From positions 29,506 through 93,505 of the forward strand of contig NW_017803925.1 of assembly GCF_001625305.1 (NCBI RefSeq): a stretch of 64,000 nucleotides of DNA, given 5' to 3'. The notes under the pieces were generated by a model. That model searched no databases. It saw nothing but the letters and a program-made list of their open reading frames with translations, and had not been told where the DNA came from. The position numbers were made by a program, and so were the translations under genes. This stretch comes from Branchiostoma belcheri. Lineage: Eukaryota; Chordata; Leptocardii; Amphioxiformes; Branchiostomatidae. Shown piece by piece: positions 12,040 through 25,045 of this stretch. Position 1 is the first letter of the stretch, and the number at the start of each line of letters is the position of its first letter.

Positions 12040-14346
12040 ATGACTATGAGAAGAAAGCTGCGACACCTGCTGGTTTTCCTTCTCATCATCCTGGAGGAGC
12101 TCAACACGTCAGCAGCTGGCCAGAGCTGGCGTGAGTGCAGCTGTCAACCATCAGTACCCTGTCACTGCTCAGACAAACTATTCACCAGTATCCCTCAGAA
12201 CCAACCAACATCTATCACTGAATTTTATTTGGAGAGGAATCGTATTGCAGCTGTACATCAGTCCGAACTGTTACGGTACAGGGATTTGGTTAAGTTGCAT
12301 TTGGGGTCAAATCTTATTAGCACTGTTGATTGCTTCCCTAATCTACCTAATCTTCAAGAGTTGTACTTAAGTAAAAACCAAATAACTAAAATCCATCCTA
12401 GGACATTCAAAAATCTACTCCAGTTACGCAAAATAGACTTATATGTCAACAAAATAACTAGCATACACCCAAGTACATTTAACAACCAAGCCAAGCTCAG
12501 AACGTTGCAGCTGCATTGCAACCAGATAGCAAATATTCAAACAGATACATTTAAAAATCTAATCCAGCTCCGTACTTTGGGGTTCAACAGTAACCAGCTA
12601 ACTATACTTCGATATGGTACATTTGCTAATCTAATCCGGCTAGAAAAGTTATATCTGATTGCAAACCCGATAACAATGGTTCAAGCAGGTGCGTTTGCAA
12701 ATCTATCACAAGTTACAGAGTTGTGGTTGGATAATACAAGAATAACAAAAATTATGGCAGGTACATTTGCAAATCTATTCAAGCTCGAAAATTTGGTTCT
12801 TCTTCACAACAAGATAACAGAGATTCATGCAGGTGCATTTGTAAACTTACCCCGACTCAAAACACTGAGTTTGAAGGGAAACCAGATTAGCACAATTCAG
12901 CCAGGTGCATTTGCAATAACACCAAGGCTACAAAATTTAGATCTTCGGGATAACAAGCTGCATACCATTTCCCCTTTAGGTTATGGCTTGTTGCCATCTA
13001 TTACTAACATACAACTTTACGGAAACCCCTGGACGTGTGACTGTAAGATGGTCCCCTTAAGGCTAAAAACAACTGACTTTCCGTCATTCAAAGACAAGGT
13101 AATATGTACCGAACCCCCACAATTCAAAGGAAAGAAGCTTGGGTATATCAATCTTGCAGAAATGATAATATTATGCAAGGAGCCAGACATGTCAACAATG
13201 ATTGCTAAAATCCAAACCCCTTTTACTTCATCTGCAGTGTCAATATCTTCAGTTGGCCACGCAAAAAACAAAGCAAATCCAGCAACAGATACCGTTGGCT
13301 TTACATATGCCACACAGCCCCTTGTTACACAATCTAAAAGTTCTAATTATAACCTTAAAAAAGCCAACAACAGATTCAACATTATTACCACCACTTCTCG
13401 ATACTATTGGTACTTCACACGCAATGCTGGCTCAGCAGCACATCGTTCATGCAAACCAAGCAAAACAGTTAAATTAACTTCACCCCCTACAGTCGTGTCA
13501 GACAAACCAGAAATCAGTGGTTCCAATGAATCTTCTCCTCTCAGCCCGTCCCGACTTGTTCTCATTGGTTCGATGTTTGGTGTAATGCCTGGCACTGCCC
13601 TGATTGTCACCATCCTTCTTACAGCTTGGTACAAAAGGAAGACAAAAGAAGGGCTGAATCACAATGCCATTGGTACCAACACAAATTCTGTAATGGACGG
13701 TGGTCAGAGTCAGACTGGACAAGGCCAGTCTCAGTCTATTAATCAATCTCTAAAAGTGGGTAATGTATCACATGATGAAGTTCAAACTGATGAAGTAGAG
13801 TCCAATTCTATGTATGTAGAAGGCCCGACATCTACCAATGGTCACAATCAGACAGGGCAGGGTCAGTATCAGGCCATTACTGAATCGAACCCAAACACCA
13901 CAGCTGCCGTAGTGACCAGTGACCATATTCCGACAGGGCAGGGTCAGTCTCAGGTCAACACTAAATCCAACACAAACACCACACTGACCGCTGCAGTGAC
14001 CAGTGGCCATAATCAGCCAGGACAGGGTCAGTATCAGACCATTATTGAATCCAATGCAAACACCACAACTACTGTAGTAACAAGTGACCATATTCCGACA
14101 GGACAGGGTCAGGATCCAAACATCACTAAATTCTTGGATGCAGGAACTAAATTGTATGGTACAGAGTCAACTGCCTCTCAGCTTAATTCGCCGTACGAAA
14201 ACCAACATGATCCGACAGGGCAGGACCAGTATATAAATGAGACAATCACAAATGATTTGGACGCTGTAAATATGCATTACGCTACAGCGCCTACAGCTAC
14301 TGCCTCGGAGTTAAATTCTCTCTACAAAAACATGGATACACCATAA
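12040..14346 (+). CDS. LRR type-I transmembrane receptor, copy B
   Basis: A single-exon coding region of 768 codons, very similar to copy A along its whole length. It starts MTMRRKLR, since two codons precede the methionine used in copy A. The order is the same: signal peptide, LRRNT cap, eleven LRRs, LRRCT cap (NPWTCDCK), Ser/Thr-rich stalk, membrane helix with an altered core (GVMPGTALIV), and a tail of GQGQ repeats ending in SLYKNMDTP. The Y-E-N and terminal YKNM motifs are kept. Most differences from copy A lie in the stalk and tail; the LRR face is almost unchanged. The intact frame and conserved TATA box suggest an expressed paralog. It probably arose by unequal crossing-over between the repeated units. 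Confidence 0.85.
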   Translation: MTMRRKLRHLLVFLLIILEELNTSAAGQSWRECSCQPSVPCHCSDKLFTSIPQNQPTSITEFYLERNRIAAVHQSELLRYRDLVKLHLGSNLISTVDCFPNLPNLQELYLSKNQITKIHPRTFKNLLQLRKIDLYVNKITSIHPSTFNNQAKLRTLQLHCNQIANIQTDTFKNLIQLRTLGFNSNQLTILRYGTFANLIRLEKLYLIANPITMVQAGAFANLSQVTELWLDNTRITKIMAGTFANLFKLENLVLLHNKITEIHAGAFVNLPRLKTLSLKGNQISTIQPGAFAITPRLQNLDLRDNKLHTISPLGYGLLPSITNIQLYGNPWTCDCKMVPLRLKTTDFPSFKDKVICTEPPQFKGKKLGYINLAEMIILCKEPDMSTMIAKIQTPFTSSAVSISSVGHAKNKANPATDTVGFTYATQPLVTQSKSSNYNLKKANNRFNIITTTSRYYWYFTRNAGSAAHRSCKPSKTVKLTSPPTVVSDKPEISGSNESSPLSPSRLVLIGSMFGVMPGTALIVTILLTAWYKRKTKEGLNHNAIGTNTNSVMDGGQSQTGQGQSQSINQSLKVGNVSHDEVQTDEVESNSMYVEGPTSTNGHNQTGQGQYQAITESNPNTTAAVVTSDHIPTGQGQSQVNTKSNTNTTLTAAVTSGHNQPGQGQYQTIIESNANTTTTVVTSDHIPTGQGQDPNITKFLDAGTKLYGTESTASQLNSPYENQHDPTGQDQYINETITNDLDAVNMHYATAPTATASELNSLYKNMDTP

Positions 14347-14877
14347 TCAAATTTACGTTTTAACAGGGGACTATTGGACAGCATTACAAAGAAAGTATAC
14401 CGTCAATGAAGATCAATAAAAAGACTTTTAGAGATCTATATATGGTCTTGGAAGAACTTTTGGACTATTTTGAATTAGCAAACAAACTAAACTCACCTGA
14501 CACCCAAAGCATGAGCATATAATATTAAAGCTACAACTTCACTGCAGTATTAGTATAACAGGGGTCCAAATCTACTAAGTAATCATGTCCAGTTTCCGAA
14601 CAAACTAGAAGTAGCTTTCAGGCTACTGACAGATAAAGTGAACCCATGAGGAATTAGATGCAACAAAATACACTATTTCATGGATGCCGGAATAAAATTG
14701 ACAATATCTAATTCAGAAACACCAATGCAGTATACGCTGTATAAAAGTTCAATGTTTTTTTTAAAATTTAACAATCAATATGTGTGGTAACAGTTATTAT
14801 TTTTATAATCATGGCTAAACCAAGGAGAGTAGGAGTGTTTCTGTCATTCTGTGTAAAGTATGGACAAGCTAAGTTTG

Positions 14878-15145
14878 AGCAGTAGCAGAGCAAACTTCTG
14901 CACAGAAGTAGCAGAGCAAATCCCTGCATAAAAGTAGCAGAGCGAAATCCTGCACAAAAGTAGCAGAGCGAAACCCTGCACAAAAGTAGCAGAGCAAAGG
15001 CCTATGCAAAAATAGCAGAGCAAAGGTCTGCACAAACGTAGCAGAGCAAAGACCTAAACAAAAGTAGCAGAGCAAAGACCATAAAAAAAGTAGAAGAACA
15101 AAGTACTGTACAAAATTAGCAGAGCAAAGGCCTGCACAAAATACC
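14878..15145. repeat. 26-bp minisatellite, 3' flank of copy B
   Basis: About ten units of the same GTAGCAGAGCAAA 26-bp repeat as at 3940-4225, at the same distance from the receptor stop. In unit C only a single degenerate unit remains (about 23150-23180). Confidence 0.88.
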
Positions 15146-18100
15146 AAAGATGACTAGTCTGACTCCTATCAGCCTTTCTGCTTTCCAAGCCTCTAGAAGC
15201 ATGCATGAGGGCTAACTATTACCTAGAACAGGAAATCTCCTTCCATTCAGACAGTGGAATTAGGAACATCTAATCCTATTGGTTCATGCATATGTGCCAA
15301 TATTGTCAGACTGAAACCAGTCTGTTAGTAGTGTTTAAGGTTGAGTTGACATGTATGTAATATACAGACAGAATCATTGTTATGCATATTTTTCATGGCT
15401 AAAAGTATACCAGATCCCAGATTTTTTTGGTAGCTCTGGGAATTAATTTGTCGAGTGTGTATCGTTATGAGCTCTACGTTATGCATCTACGGAAAGCTGA
15501 GTGTGTTTTCAACCATGTGTCGAAATGCAGACAGTGATTCACATAGATTCTTATGAAGCTCAATTTTAGAATTAGAAAGAAGAATATGATGAATGTATTT
15601 CAGATGCACAAATGGCATGTTTAACCATACACGATATTTTTGGACACCTATGATAGAAGTAAAAGACTGCTTGCCTACCGAACATTTTTGATCATATCTT
15701 TATCGATAGTGATACCAACTTCTTCCTTGTCAGTTCCCTGTCGATAAAGAACTGGTGATTGTGCTTTCAGGTGCCTAAATATGACCTCATGCTTGTCCCA
15801 CAAACTGGACAGAAGATCCTGATATGCATCTTGCTTGGGCTAGACATGAAGATGTGTGGAAAAATAAGTAAACAGCATTAGTACTGTATCACAAAACCTG
15901 GATTATCAATAGGATTTTTATTGTAAACGTAAATGTTATTTAAACGTCCAGCTTCAGACAATTAACACCTCTCTGAATATGTAAAACCTCTGCAGGGGTT
16001 GTTTCTCATACTGCATTACGAATCGGGCTACCAAAGGACGGACCCTACAAGAACAAGAGAAACCTGTGCCTGAGGTCCTGTCCTGAAAATGGTATTTGAC
16101 TGTCTTTAAGGTCCGATTCTAACAGGAAATACATCTTTTACGTGATTGTTATTGTTTAGACATGCTGACTTGCCTTTTATTTGTCTATGGTCAGCAAGTC
16201 ATTATCATTTTCTGACTGTTGGTAACGGTGGCAGGGTGTCTAAAAACGTTTAAAAATTTTTGTTAACAACCATTTGGAAATAAGCTTATTTTTTTAAGAA
16301 GACAGGGATGCTGCATTCTGAGCCCTTTTTCTGACGCAACCATACCTTTCCAACAAATCCTGCTCAAACCAGACAAATCAGATCGACTACCTACGACTAC
16401 GCCTTGCAAGGACGCACTGTTCTAAATAATTTAGTGCTCTGGCTCCTTAGAATTACAGTTATCCTTATCATAAAGCTTTTAAACAATGGGTATATACAAC
16501 GGTTACGGCTTACTTGCCTACATAGATTTTTATAATTTATTTGATACAATGTTGTTGTATAACACAGTCCTATAAATACTATAGAACCTTTTCTAGGAAT
16601 CAGCACGGACCAAGGCATTATTTAGAGGATAGTGACTATCTTCATCTTAAATTGCAATTGTGTATATACTTCAAGTGTTTTACAGTTGTATTATTTGGTC
16701 GAGAATGGTTGCGAAACACAGTCTTATAAATCCAAACACGTAATTCTATTAACCTCCATCAAAATACAGTTCAATTTATATAGTTTGTGACGGTATTAAT
16801 AAAAGACAGATGACTCTTTATGCCAAGGACACATTTCCAAGCCGGGGCCTGATCGGAATGTTTCATTTAGTGAAAAAAATAAATTCATTTAAAGAATATG
16901 CGCAAGTAGTGCTCTTTATCATTTTTAACTCTATTGTCTTTACCTCATTCTCATCGTCCCCGCACATTGCTCGGCTGGGCCCCGATTTGGTACTGTGACA
17001 CAATTCTGCGGAATGTTACATTTTATATTCTTCATTTCTTTATATAAATGCTGCAAACGTCATCATAAAGAGTACTCAATCTTTTACAGCAACCAGCTTT
17101 AGTTACATGGTCTTATGATAGTAAAACAGGCATTGGAATCGTTTAATAGAAACCGTCATGAAAGTGAAAACAGAGTTATTGAAATATCGGCAAAAAACAT
17201 ATTTATTGATATTTGGTATGACGAAAACAAACCTGTATCTGATTATACTGATATCATGATGTCAAAATAACAGATGTTAACTCTATCTCAATAGCCAGCT
17301 TCAGACAATTAACAGCATCATATTTATGTATACAAGAGTAACCTTGGGTTGTTCGTCACAAGACATCACGAATCAGCTGCCGAAAGACACACCCTGGAAA
17401 AAACTACAGCAGCCGGTGTCAGAGGAATTCTGGCACTAGTTGGGGTAGAAGATTGTGGCATTTTCTGACTGACAAGGTCTGGTGCTCTGTTACTACGGTA
17501 TTCTTTTCCAAAGCTAGGGGAATTCGAAAAAAATTAACGAGTTACAACACGCAATTTTGGGCTAACAATAAAATTTGAAAATAAACAAAATACTTTGGAA
17601 GGGAACCTTTTGTTGAAATGAAATAAAATTTTTGTCTTTAAATACACTCAATTGGGATTTGATTGTAACATGGGTGTTTTTTTTATTTTAATCGTAAATT
17701 CGTTAATTTTCGGTATTTTGGAGCGCCATATTTTAGCCAACCATCGTTAAATGTGGCTACATATTTTACGTAAGATCCTTGATTTTTAATATTTTTCGAC
17801 AACTAGTAGGAATAAGATTAAAAAAATCGTGTTTTAGATTTTTTTTTAACTTTCTGACTTTAAGTATATTTTTGTCGACAAATAGGTAAAAAATGTTTTT
17901 TTCTGCTTTTTTCGCACTAAATTACCCATTATTCAAACAGTATTGTTTTAGGAACTTTGCAGAAAACTGTTACAGTCATTTTTAGCTGTCAATGAGGTAT
18001 ACTTCCACGTTTAAACGAGTTTTGCAGACATGTCATTTTGCCAAAAGTGGGGAGTGTGATATTTATACTATAGTAAATCATCATAATAATATTCAAGGTC

Positions 18101-19502
18101 ACCCACGAATACGACGGTAGCTTCGCTACATGTTTCATGTCTGCAACAAAATGATAAGCGTACACGTACTCTCCAGGAAACGGTTTGTATTTGTGATATT
18201 GTGATTTTTTTCTCGTGTAAAAAGGGCCTGAAAACCTGGTTTTACTGTAAATGACTGCTGGTGACCTCCGATGTAACGTCGTTTGGTTCGAATTACGTCA
18301 GATCGAACACAATTCGGAGGCCCAGTGAACAGATTAAAACTATCTTGATTTTCTTGACAATTAACATTGTTATGTTGACGAGAACAGTGTTTTTGATCCC
18401 TGAAAAAAAAACAACTCCATACTCCTCTGACACGTAATTGTCATGTTGACGGGCAAATTAAGTTATATAAGCACAAAAACACAATTTTAAAAGTGTCGAT
18501 AAGTTTCCTATCACTATGTTGGTATCATCATCTGGAAGGTACAATCAGAATTACAAAAATGCCAGTACCTGCCCACGCAGGAAAAAGACTGAACAACCAT
18601 TATATCAATATTCAAACAGTTAGCTTCAGACAATTAATACAGTCACGGTTTGGCCTGGGTTTGGCCCGGGACATACACACAACAAAACGAGTGTGTATGC
18701 TACTCTGAGGAGATTTGGGAGACGAACTCTGTGTCTTCATCAACCGTTCAGGTCAGATCTCGTCCTGGAGTTATTTTGTCACGTTACTTTAGTAAATTTA
18801 ATGTTGATGATTACTTGGCAGTTATATACAGTTTAGTATGCGTTTCTCCATTGCGACGTGTTCCACAACAGGTGATGACACAAAGCTCAGTCTCCTGTGA
18901 TCGGCGGACTGGCGCGTTATATTGAAGGGTATCACCTGTCTTTTTTTGTACCCGTATTTTTTGTTGCCAATTTTTTGTGCCAGTCCAAGACACTCTTCAA
19001 TCAAAGATGCCGGTTTCTAATTATGTTTAAGTGTTTAAAGGCATTTGAATAGGCTTTTAGTCTTTTTTTTTCTACTTTTGGGATTCTTTGTCTGTTAAAA
19101 ACTGCCTTGCAGGCACCAAAAGATCTTATAGACTCTGGACATGAATCAATACCTAGAAAACTAGATGTTCTTATGGTTCGATAGCATTAGAAGGGGGGGT
19201 TTTGTATCCAGAACCGAGCTAAATTTAGAGCTATTCTTGGGTACGTTTCTAGATAGGTTTTTGGCAATGCGATGCTGGATACGTAGAGAATAACCAAAAC
19301 TGTACCAGAGGCAAATTTACGTCCTTAGTTTCACTATCTACAACTGCGCCTTATCCTATCCCCAAAACAATATAAGATTTAGGCAAGAAAAAAGATAATA
19401 TGGTTCTGGATATAATAGGGCGAGTGCAAACAACTATTGAAATTGAATGAGAAAAGTTCGGTACCATTTGGTGGCCGAATCTTTCTTTATTCGTATCCAA
19501 GA

Positions 19503-19509
19503 TATAAAG
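19503..19509 (+). promoter_or_regulatory. TATA box of receptor pseudogene C
   Basis: TATAAAG lies 45 bp before the former start codon at 19554. The promoter-side sequence is preserved although the gene is broken. Confidence 0.5.
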
Positions 19510-19553
19510 TCGGAGTTATTTTACGAGGTGGTTCCTGTTCTTTAGGTGTCACC

Positions 19554-22500
19554 ATGACTATGAGAAGAAGCTGCGACACCTACTGGTTACCTTCTCATCA
19601 TCCTGGAGGAGCTCAACACGTCAGCAGCTGGCCAGAGCTGGCGTGAGTGCAGCTGTCAACCATCAGTACCCTGTCACTGCTCAGACAAACTAATCACCAG
19701 TATCCCTCAGAACCAACCAACATCTATCACTGAATTTTATTTGGAGAGGAATCGTATTGCAGCTGTACATCAGTCCGAACTGTTACGGTACAGGGATTTG
19801 GTTAAGTTGCATTTGGGGTCAAATCTTATTAGCACTGTTGATTGCTTCCCTAATCTACCTAATCTTCAAGAGTTGTACTTAAGTAAAAACCAAATAACTA
19901 ATATCCATCCTGGGACATTTAAAAATCTACTCCAGTTACGCACAATAGACTTATATGTCAACAAAATAACTAGCTTACACCCAAGTACATTTGAAAATCA
20001 AGCCAACCTTTTGACGTTGTCGCTGCATTCCAACCAGATAACAAATATTCAGAGAGATAGATTTAAAAACCTTATCCAGCTCCGTAAGTTGGTGTTGAAC
20101 AACAACCAGCTAACTATACTTCGATATGGTACATTTGCCAATCTAATACGGCTAGCAGAGTTATATCTGATTGGAAACCCGATAACAATGGTTGAAGCTG
20201 GTGCATTTGCCAATCTACCGCAAATTAAAGAGTTGTGGTTGGATAATACAAGGATAACAAAAATTATGGCAGGTACATTTACAAATCTACCCAAGCTCGA
20301 AAAGTGGAGCTGTCTGGGACCCCTTCTTTTCAGTATATTCACAAATGATCTTCCTCTAGCCACAAAGGAGGCTGCCTCAGTTATGTATGCAGATGATACT
20401 TCTGCTTACACATGTGCACCGTCAATCTCTACAATCAACTCCACCTTGCAGAAAGAGCTACAACACATAAGTGACTGGGTCTTAATGAACAGGTTGTTTC
20501 TCAATGCAGGCAAAACAAAATCAATGGTAGTTGGGAGTAAACCAAAAATAAAAAAGAACCCAGTACTCACCTTATATTCTAATGGCCAAGTCATCCAGCA
20601 AGTAAAGGAAACAAAACTCCTAGGCAGTACTCTTGATGAGTGCCTCACTTGGGACAATCATACAAAAGTGACTGCGAAGAAGATGGCCTGTGCATTGGGA
20701 ATGATAAGGAAATGTGCCACCTACCTGGACTCTTCATTACTTAAGCTGCTAGTAGAATGCCTCACACTCTCACACGTTGACTACTGCTCACCAGTTTGGT
20801 CCTCCACTTCACTGAAGAATGTTCAACAACTACAAGTCATGCAAAACAAAGCAGCTCGTCTGGTTCTACACTGTGAACTTCAAAAACCCCAGTACAACAG
20901 CTCCATGCGTCTCTGTCATGGCAGACTATCAAGGAAAGGATTCTTGTAAACACTGTCTCTCAGCTACAGAGGGTCATTGCTACACATCAACCAGAAGTAC
21001 TCTACAAAACAGTTATGTCCTGTCTCCTACCACCACAGCCACAACACACGTCATGCTAGCCGAAACACATACTGTTTAATAGAAACCCAAAACGAACGCC
21101 CTGAAGAAGACTTTCATTTATAGATCCTTAACAGTTTGGAACACTTTGCCACATGAGGTACAAGCAGCAACTAAGAGTAGGTTTAGGCAGGAGTTGTTAG
21201 AGCACATGCGTACATAGGCACATGATGATAGGCACATGTGATGTTACTTTTAAATGTTAAGTCTAATGTTGTATGTAAATAATGTTGTAATTTTGATGTG
21301 GTGTATTTGTATTATTGTATTTTAACTCCAGGAAGATTAGCTACATACTTGATTTTGTATGTCTTGTGTGTCGCTAATGGAGTTTAATAAAGCACATAAA
21401 GCACACATAAAGTTGGTCCTGTACCACAACAAGATAACAGAGATTCATGCGGGTGCATTTGTAAACTTACCCCGACTCAAAACACTGAGTTTGAAGGGAA
21501 ACCAGATTAGCACAATTCAGCCAGGTGCATTTGCGAGTACACCAAGGCTACGAAATTTAGATCTTCGGGATAACAAGCTGCATACCATTTCCCCTTTAGC
21601 TTATGGCTTGTTGCCATCTATTACTAACATAAAACTTAACGGGAACCCCTGGAAATGTGACTGTAAGATGGTCCCCCTTAAGGCTAAAAACAACTGACTT
21701 TCCGTCATTCAAAGACAAGGTAATATGTACCGAGCCCTCACAATTTCAAAGGAAAGAAGCTTAGGTATATCAATCTTGCAGAAATGATAATATTGTGCAA
21801 GGAGCCAAACATGTCAACAATGATTGCTGATATCCCAAACCCCGTTCACGTCATCTGCAGTGTCAACATCTTCAACACAGCTCCTTGTTACACAATCTGA
21901 AAATTCTAATCATAACCGTAAAAAGGCCAACAACATTTTCAACATTACCACCACTTCTCAATATTATTGGTACTTCACAAGCAGAACTGGCTTAGCAGCA
22001 CCTAGTGCATGCAAACGAAGCAAAACAGTTATATCAACTTCAATCCCTGCAGTCGACAAAGCAGAAAACAGTAGTTCCAATGAATCTTCTCCTCTCAGCC
22101 GGTCCCGACTTGCTCTCATTGGTTCAATGTTTGGTGTAGTGCCTGGCACTATCCTGATTGTCACCATCATTCTTACAGCTTGGTACAAAAGAAGGACCAA
22201 GCATCCTCCTTTAGGGCAGAATCCGAACATTGTTGGTATCAACACAAATACTGTAATAGACAGTGGTCATAGTCGGACAGGACGGGGCCAGTCTCAGGGT
22301 AACAATCAATCTCTAAAAGTGGGTAATTTATCGCGTGATGAAGTTCAAACTGAGTCCGACACTATGTATGTAGAAGGTTTAACATCTACCAATGGTCACA
22401 ATCAGACAGGGCAGGGCCAGTATCAGGTCATCACTGAATCCAACACAAACACTACAACTGCTGTAGTGATCAGTGACCATAATCAGACAGGGCAGGATCA

Positions 22501-23028
22501 GTCTCAAGCCATCTCTGAATTCAACACAAGCACCACTACTGCTGTAGTAACAAGTGACCATATTCCGACAGAGCAGGGTCAGTCTCAGGCCATCTCTGAA
22601 TTCAACACACGTACCACAACTGCTGTAGTGACAAGTAGCCATGATCAGTACCCTATAGATACCCATCGTGATCAAACAGGGCAGGGTCAGCCTGAAGCTA
22701 TCACTAAACCCTTGGATGCAGAAAACGTATCTGATGGCACAGGGCCAACTGCATCACATCTAAATTCGTTGTACGAAAACCAACATGATCAGACAGGTCA
22801 GGGTCAGCCTGAAGCTATCACTCAATCATTGGATGCAGGAAACATATCTTATGGCACAGGGCCAACTGCATCACATCTAAATTCTTTGTACGAAAACCAA
22901 TAGCAAGATGATCAGACAGGGCAGGGTCAGTCTCAGGCCATCACAAATGACTTGGATGCTGTAAATATGCATTATGACATAGTGCCCCACAGTTAAATCC
23001 TCTGTACGAAAATGTAGAAACACCATAA
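19554..23028 (+). pseudogene. LRR receptor copy C, disrupted
   Basis: Homologous to copies A and B from signal peptide to tail but broken in several places. One A is missing near 19570, so the start frame ends at 19646 before the LRRs. The LRR frame (19623-20303) is cut in LRR9 by a retrotransposon fragment at 20304-21411. LRR9 resumes at 21412. Extra bases near 21675, 21746 and 21835 each shift the frame, the first giving a stop at 21697; together the three restore the frame. An open stretch from 21824 to 22903 keeps the stalk, membrane helix and GQGQ tail repeats with YENQ motifs. A TAG at about 22901 ends it early, and the former last codons run to about 23028. The LRR4-6 region differs more from A and B than the rest, so C is the most diverged copy. 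Confidence 0.85.
20304..21411 (+). mobile_element. 5'-truncated non-LTR retrotransposon (CR1/Jockey-like)
   Basis: Encodes the 3' part of a reverse transcriptase in the same orientation as the host gene. It starts at a GPLLFSIFTNDLP-type motif, has the YADDT catalytic box at about 20386-20400, then a TKLLG segment, a DYCSPVW segment and AARLVLHC. A frameshift near 20885 moves the rest into another frame, which ends in a TVWNTLP-type tail with a stop at 21217. A 3' UTR of about 195 bp ends in a short AATAAAGCACATAAAG-like tail. The 5' half (endonuclease and first RT motifs) is missing, as expected for 5'-truncated insertion. Clade is tentative. Confidence 0.8.
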
Positions 23029-23300
23029 TGAAATACACGTTTTAACGCTTTGATATTAGGACTATTTAAGAGATCTTTTTTTTTCATCAAAGATATTGAT
23101 TTGGGATCAATTTTTTCCATTCTATGTAAAGTTTTAACAATCTAAGTTCAAGATGTAGAAGAGCAAAGTACTTCACAAAATATATGATTGACTATCCTGA
23201 CTGTATCACGCTCTTAGCATCTCTTCTACTGACCAGGTCTCTAGACTAGAAGCTTAACATCTCTAAGGAAAGGGAATTGGGAACATCTGTTGATTCATTT

Positions 23301-24155
23301 ATATGTGCTAACAAGACTCATTATTGTAAAACTAAGTAATGCCTGTTAAAATGAGAGTGTTTGGGACTGGAATGGCTGGTATTTACGCAGAAGGAAAGCC
23401 TTGAGCTCTTTCTTAGGCTACATTTTCATGTCATAAAGAATCCAGTCTTAGAGAATCCAGTCTTTTTGGCATGTTTATTTTTTCATTTATTTATTAATCT
23501 TGAGGGTCGCCCCTTCAGTTGATAAACAACTGATTTCCAAGGGGGCCCTGAAATGTATCGCAATTATTGGCTTTACGTTAAGTTTCCAGGTAGGGGCCCC
23601 AAACAGCCTCTGATAGCATGATATTGTAACACAGGCTACGCTGATAAATAACGGTCGATTATATTTTGCATTTTGCATAACAGTCATTATGATTGCTTTT
23701 GTTTTCAACTATTGTGACCTTTTACCAGTAAAACCGGTAGCAGCTGGTCCGTTTAGTAATGAAATATATTGTTTTAATTGTGTTTATAACTATTTGATTA
23801 AAAGTCATTTTTATCGATAAAGTTATGATTGTAATTTGCAAGACTATTTTTAAAGGTAATTGTATTTTAATGCTATTGTTTCATCAAATACAAACTGTAG
23901 TGGTTTGTTCATACGGATAACATTTTAAAATACAGTAAATGTAGTACTACGCTGTTGTATGCTGATCAAACCCATGCATGTGCAGAGATTGGTAGGACCA
24001 TAACGGGCCAATTAGATGGAAAATATCAGAAATGGTCGAGGGGACTAAACCAGAGCAGACAGTTGTTGCGTTGAGATTGAGAAATAAAGAAAAAAGTGAC
24101 CAAATAGGATTGTCCGACTGGTGATATGTTAGATTGATCAATACCTTAACCCCCC
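23301..24155. other. Intergenic DNA before assembly gap
   Basis: AT-rich, no convincing gene. The receptor flank similarity ends and the sequence runs into Ns. Confidence 0.6.
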
Positions 24156-24748
24156 NNNNNNNNNNNNNNNNNNNNNNNNNNNNNNNNNNNNNNNNNNNNN
24201 NNNNNNNNNNNNNNNNNNNNNNNNNNNNNNNNNNNNNNNNNNNNNNNNNNNNNNNNNNNNNNNNNNNNNNNNNNNNNNNNNNNNNNNNNNNNNNNNNNNN
24301 NNNNNNNNNNNNNNNNNNNNNNNNNNNNNNNNNNNNNNNNNNNNNNNNNNNNNNNNNNNNNNNNNNNNNNNNNNNNNNNNNNNNNNNNNNNNNNNNNNNN
24401 NNNNNNNNNNNNNNNNNNNNNNNNNNNNNNNNNNNNNNNNNNNNNNNNNNNNNNNNNNNNNNNNNNNNNNNNNNNNNNNNNNNNNNNNNNNNNNNNNNNN
24501 NNNNNNNNNNNNNNNNNNNNNNNNNNNNNNNNNNNNNNNNNNNNNNNNNNNNNNNNNNNNNNNNNNNNNNNNNNNNNNNNNNNNNNNNNNNNNNNNNNNN
24601 NNNNNNNNNNNNNNNNNNNNNNNNNNNNNNNNNNNNNNNNNNNNNNNNNNNNNNNNNNNNNNNNNNNNNNNNNNNNNNNNNNNNNNNNNNNNNNNNNNNN
24701 NNNNNNNNNNNNNNNNNNNNNNNNNNNNNNNNNNNNNNNNNNNNNNNN
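24156..24748. other. Assembly gap (593 N)
   Basis: A run of N. Open frames that cross it are meaningless. Confidence 0.99.
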
Positions 24749-24999
24749 AGTGCTCTGAGGTTGCATATACGTGTCAAAACCAGGCCTTTTCCTCTGCTAT
24801 AACCTCTTCTGTCTGGGCTTTAAGTCTGTTTAGGAGAACTTTTAACATTGTCTTGACTTATGAGTCTTGTGCCATGCCAAAAAAAAACAAACAAGCAACT
24901 GGATATTTTTTTAATCGCTCAGACGTTTTATCCATCCATCATCTTACGTCAATTACATTGAAGCCTTGTCAGAATAGCAGGTTTATAAGTACGAGTTAG

Positions 25000-25045
25000 A
25001 GACAGAGAGAGAGAGAGAGATTAGAGATTAGATAGATTTATATTG
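25000..25045. repeat. GA-rich microsatellite
   Basis: An (AG)n run followed by TTAGAGATTAGATAG. Confidence 0.7.

Larger units (their letters stand above)
7211..17020. repeat. Tandem duplication unit B (LRR receptor unit)
   Basis: The second tandem unit starts where the sequence at 1-500 recurs (near 7212) and ends where it recurs again near 17030. It holds receptor copy B, a transposon insertion at 8402-10605 and a 26-bp minisatellite. The stretches 7790-8400, 10610-11980 and 15150-17020 match unit C or A and hold no gene that I recognise. Confidence 0.75.
17021..23300. repeat. Tandem duplication unit C (LRR receptor unit)
   Basis: The third unit begins with the sequence shared with positions 1 and 7212. 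It lacks the unit B transposon and carries receptor pseudogene C. Similarity to units A and B fades after about 23240. The stretch 17500-19500 is the upstream flank, with no gene seen. Confidence 0.7.

Noticed and set aside
24134..24802. ORFs spanning 24156-24748
   Set aside because: They consist of N translated as X.
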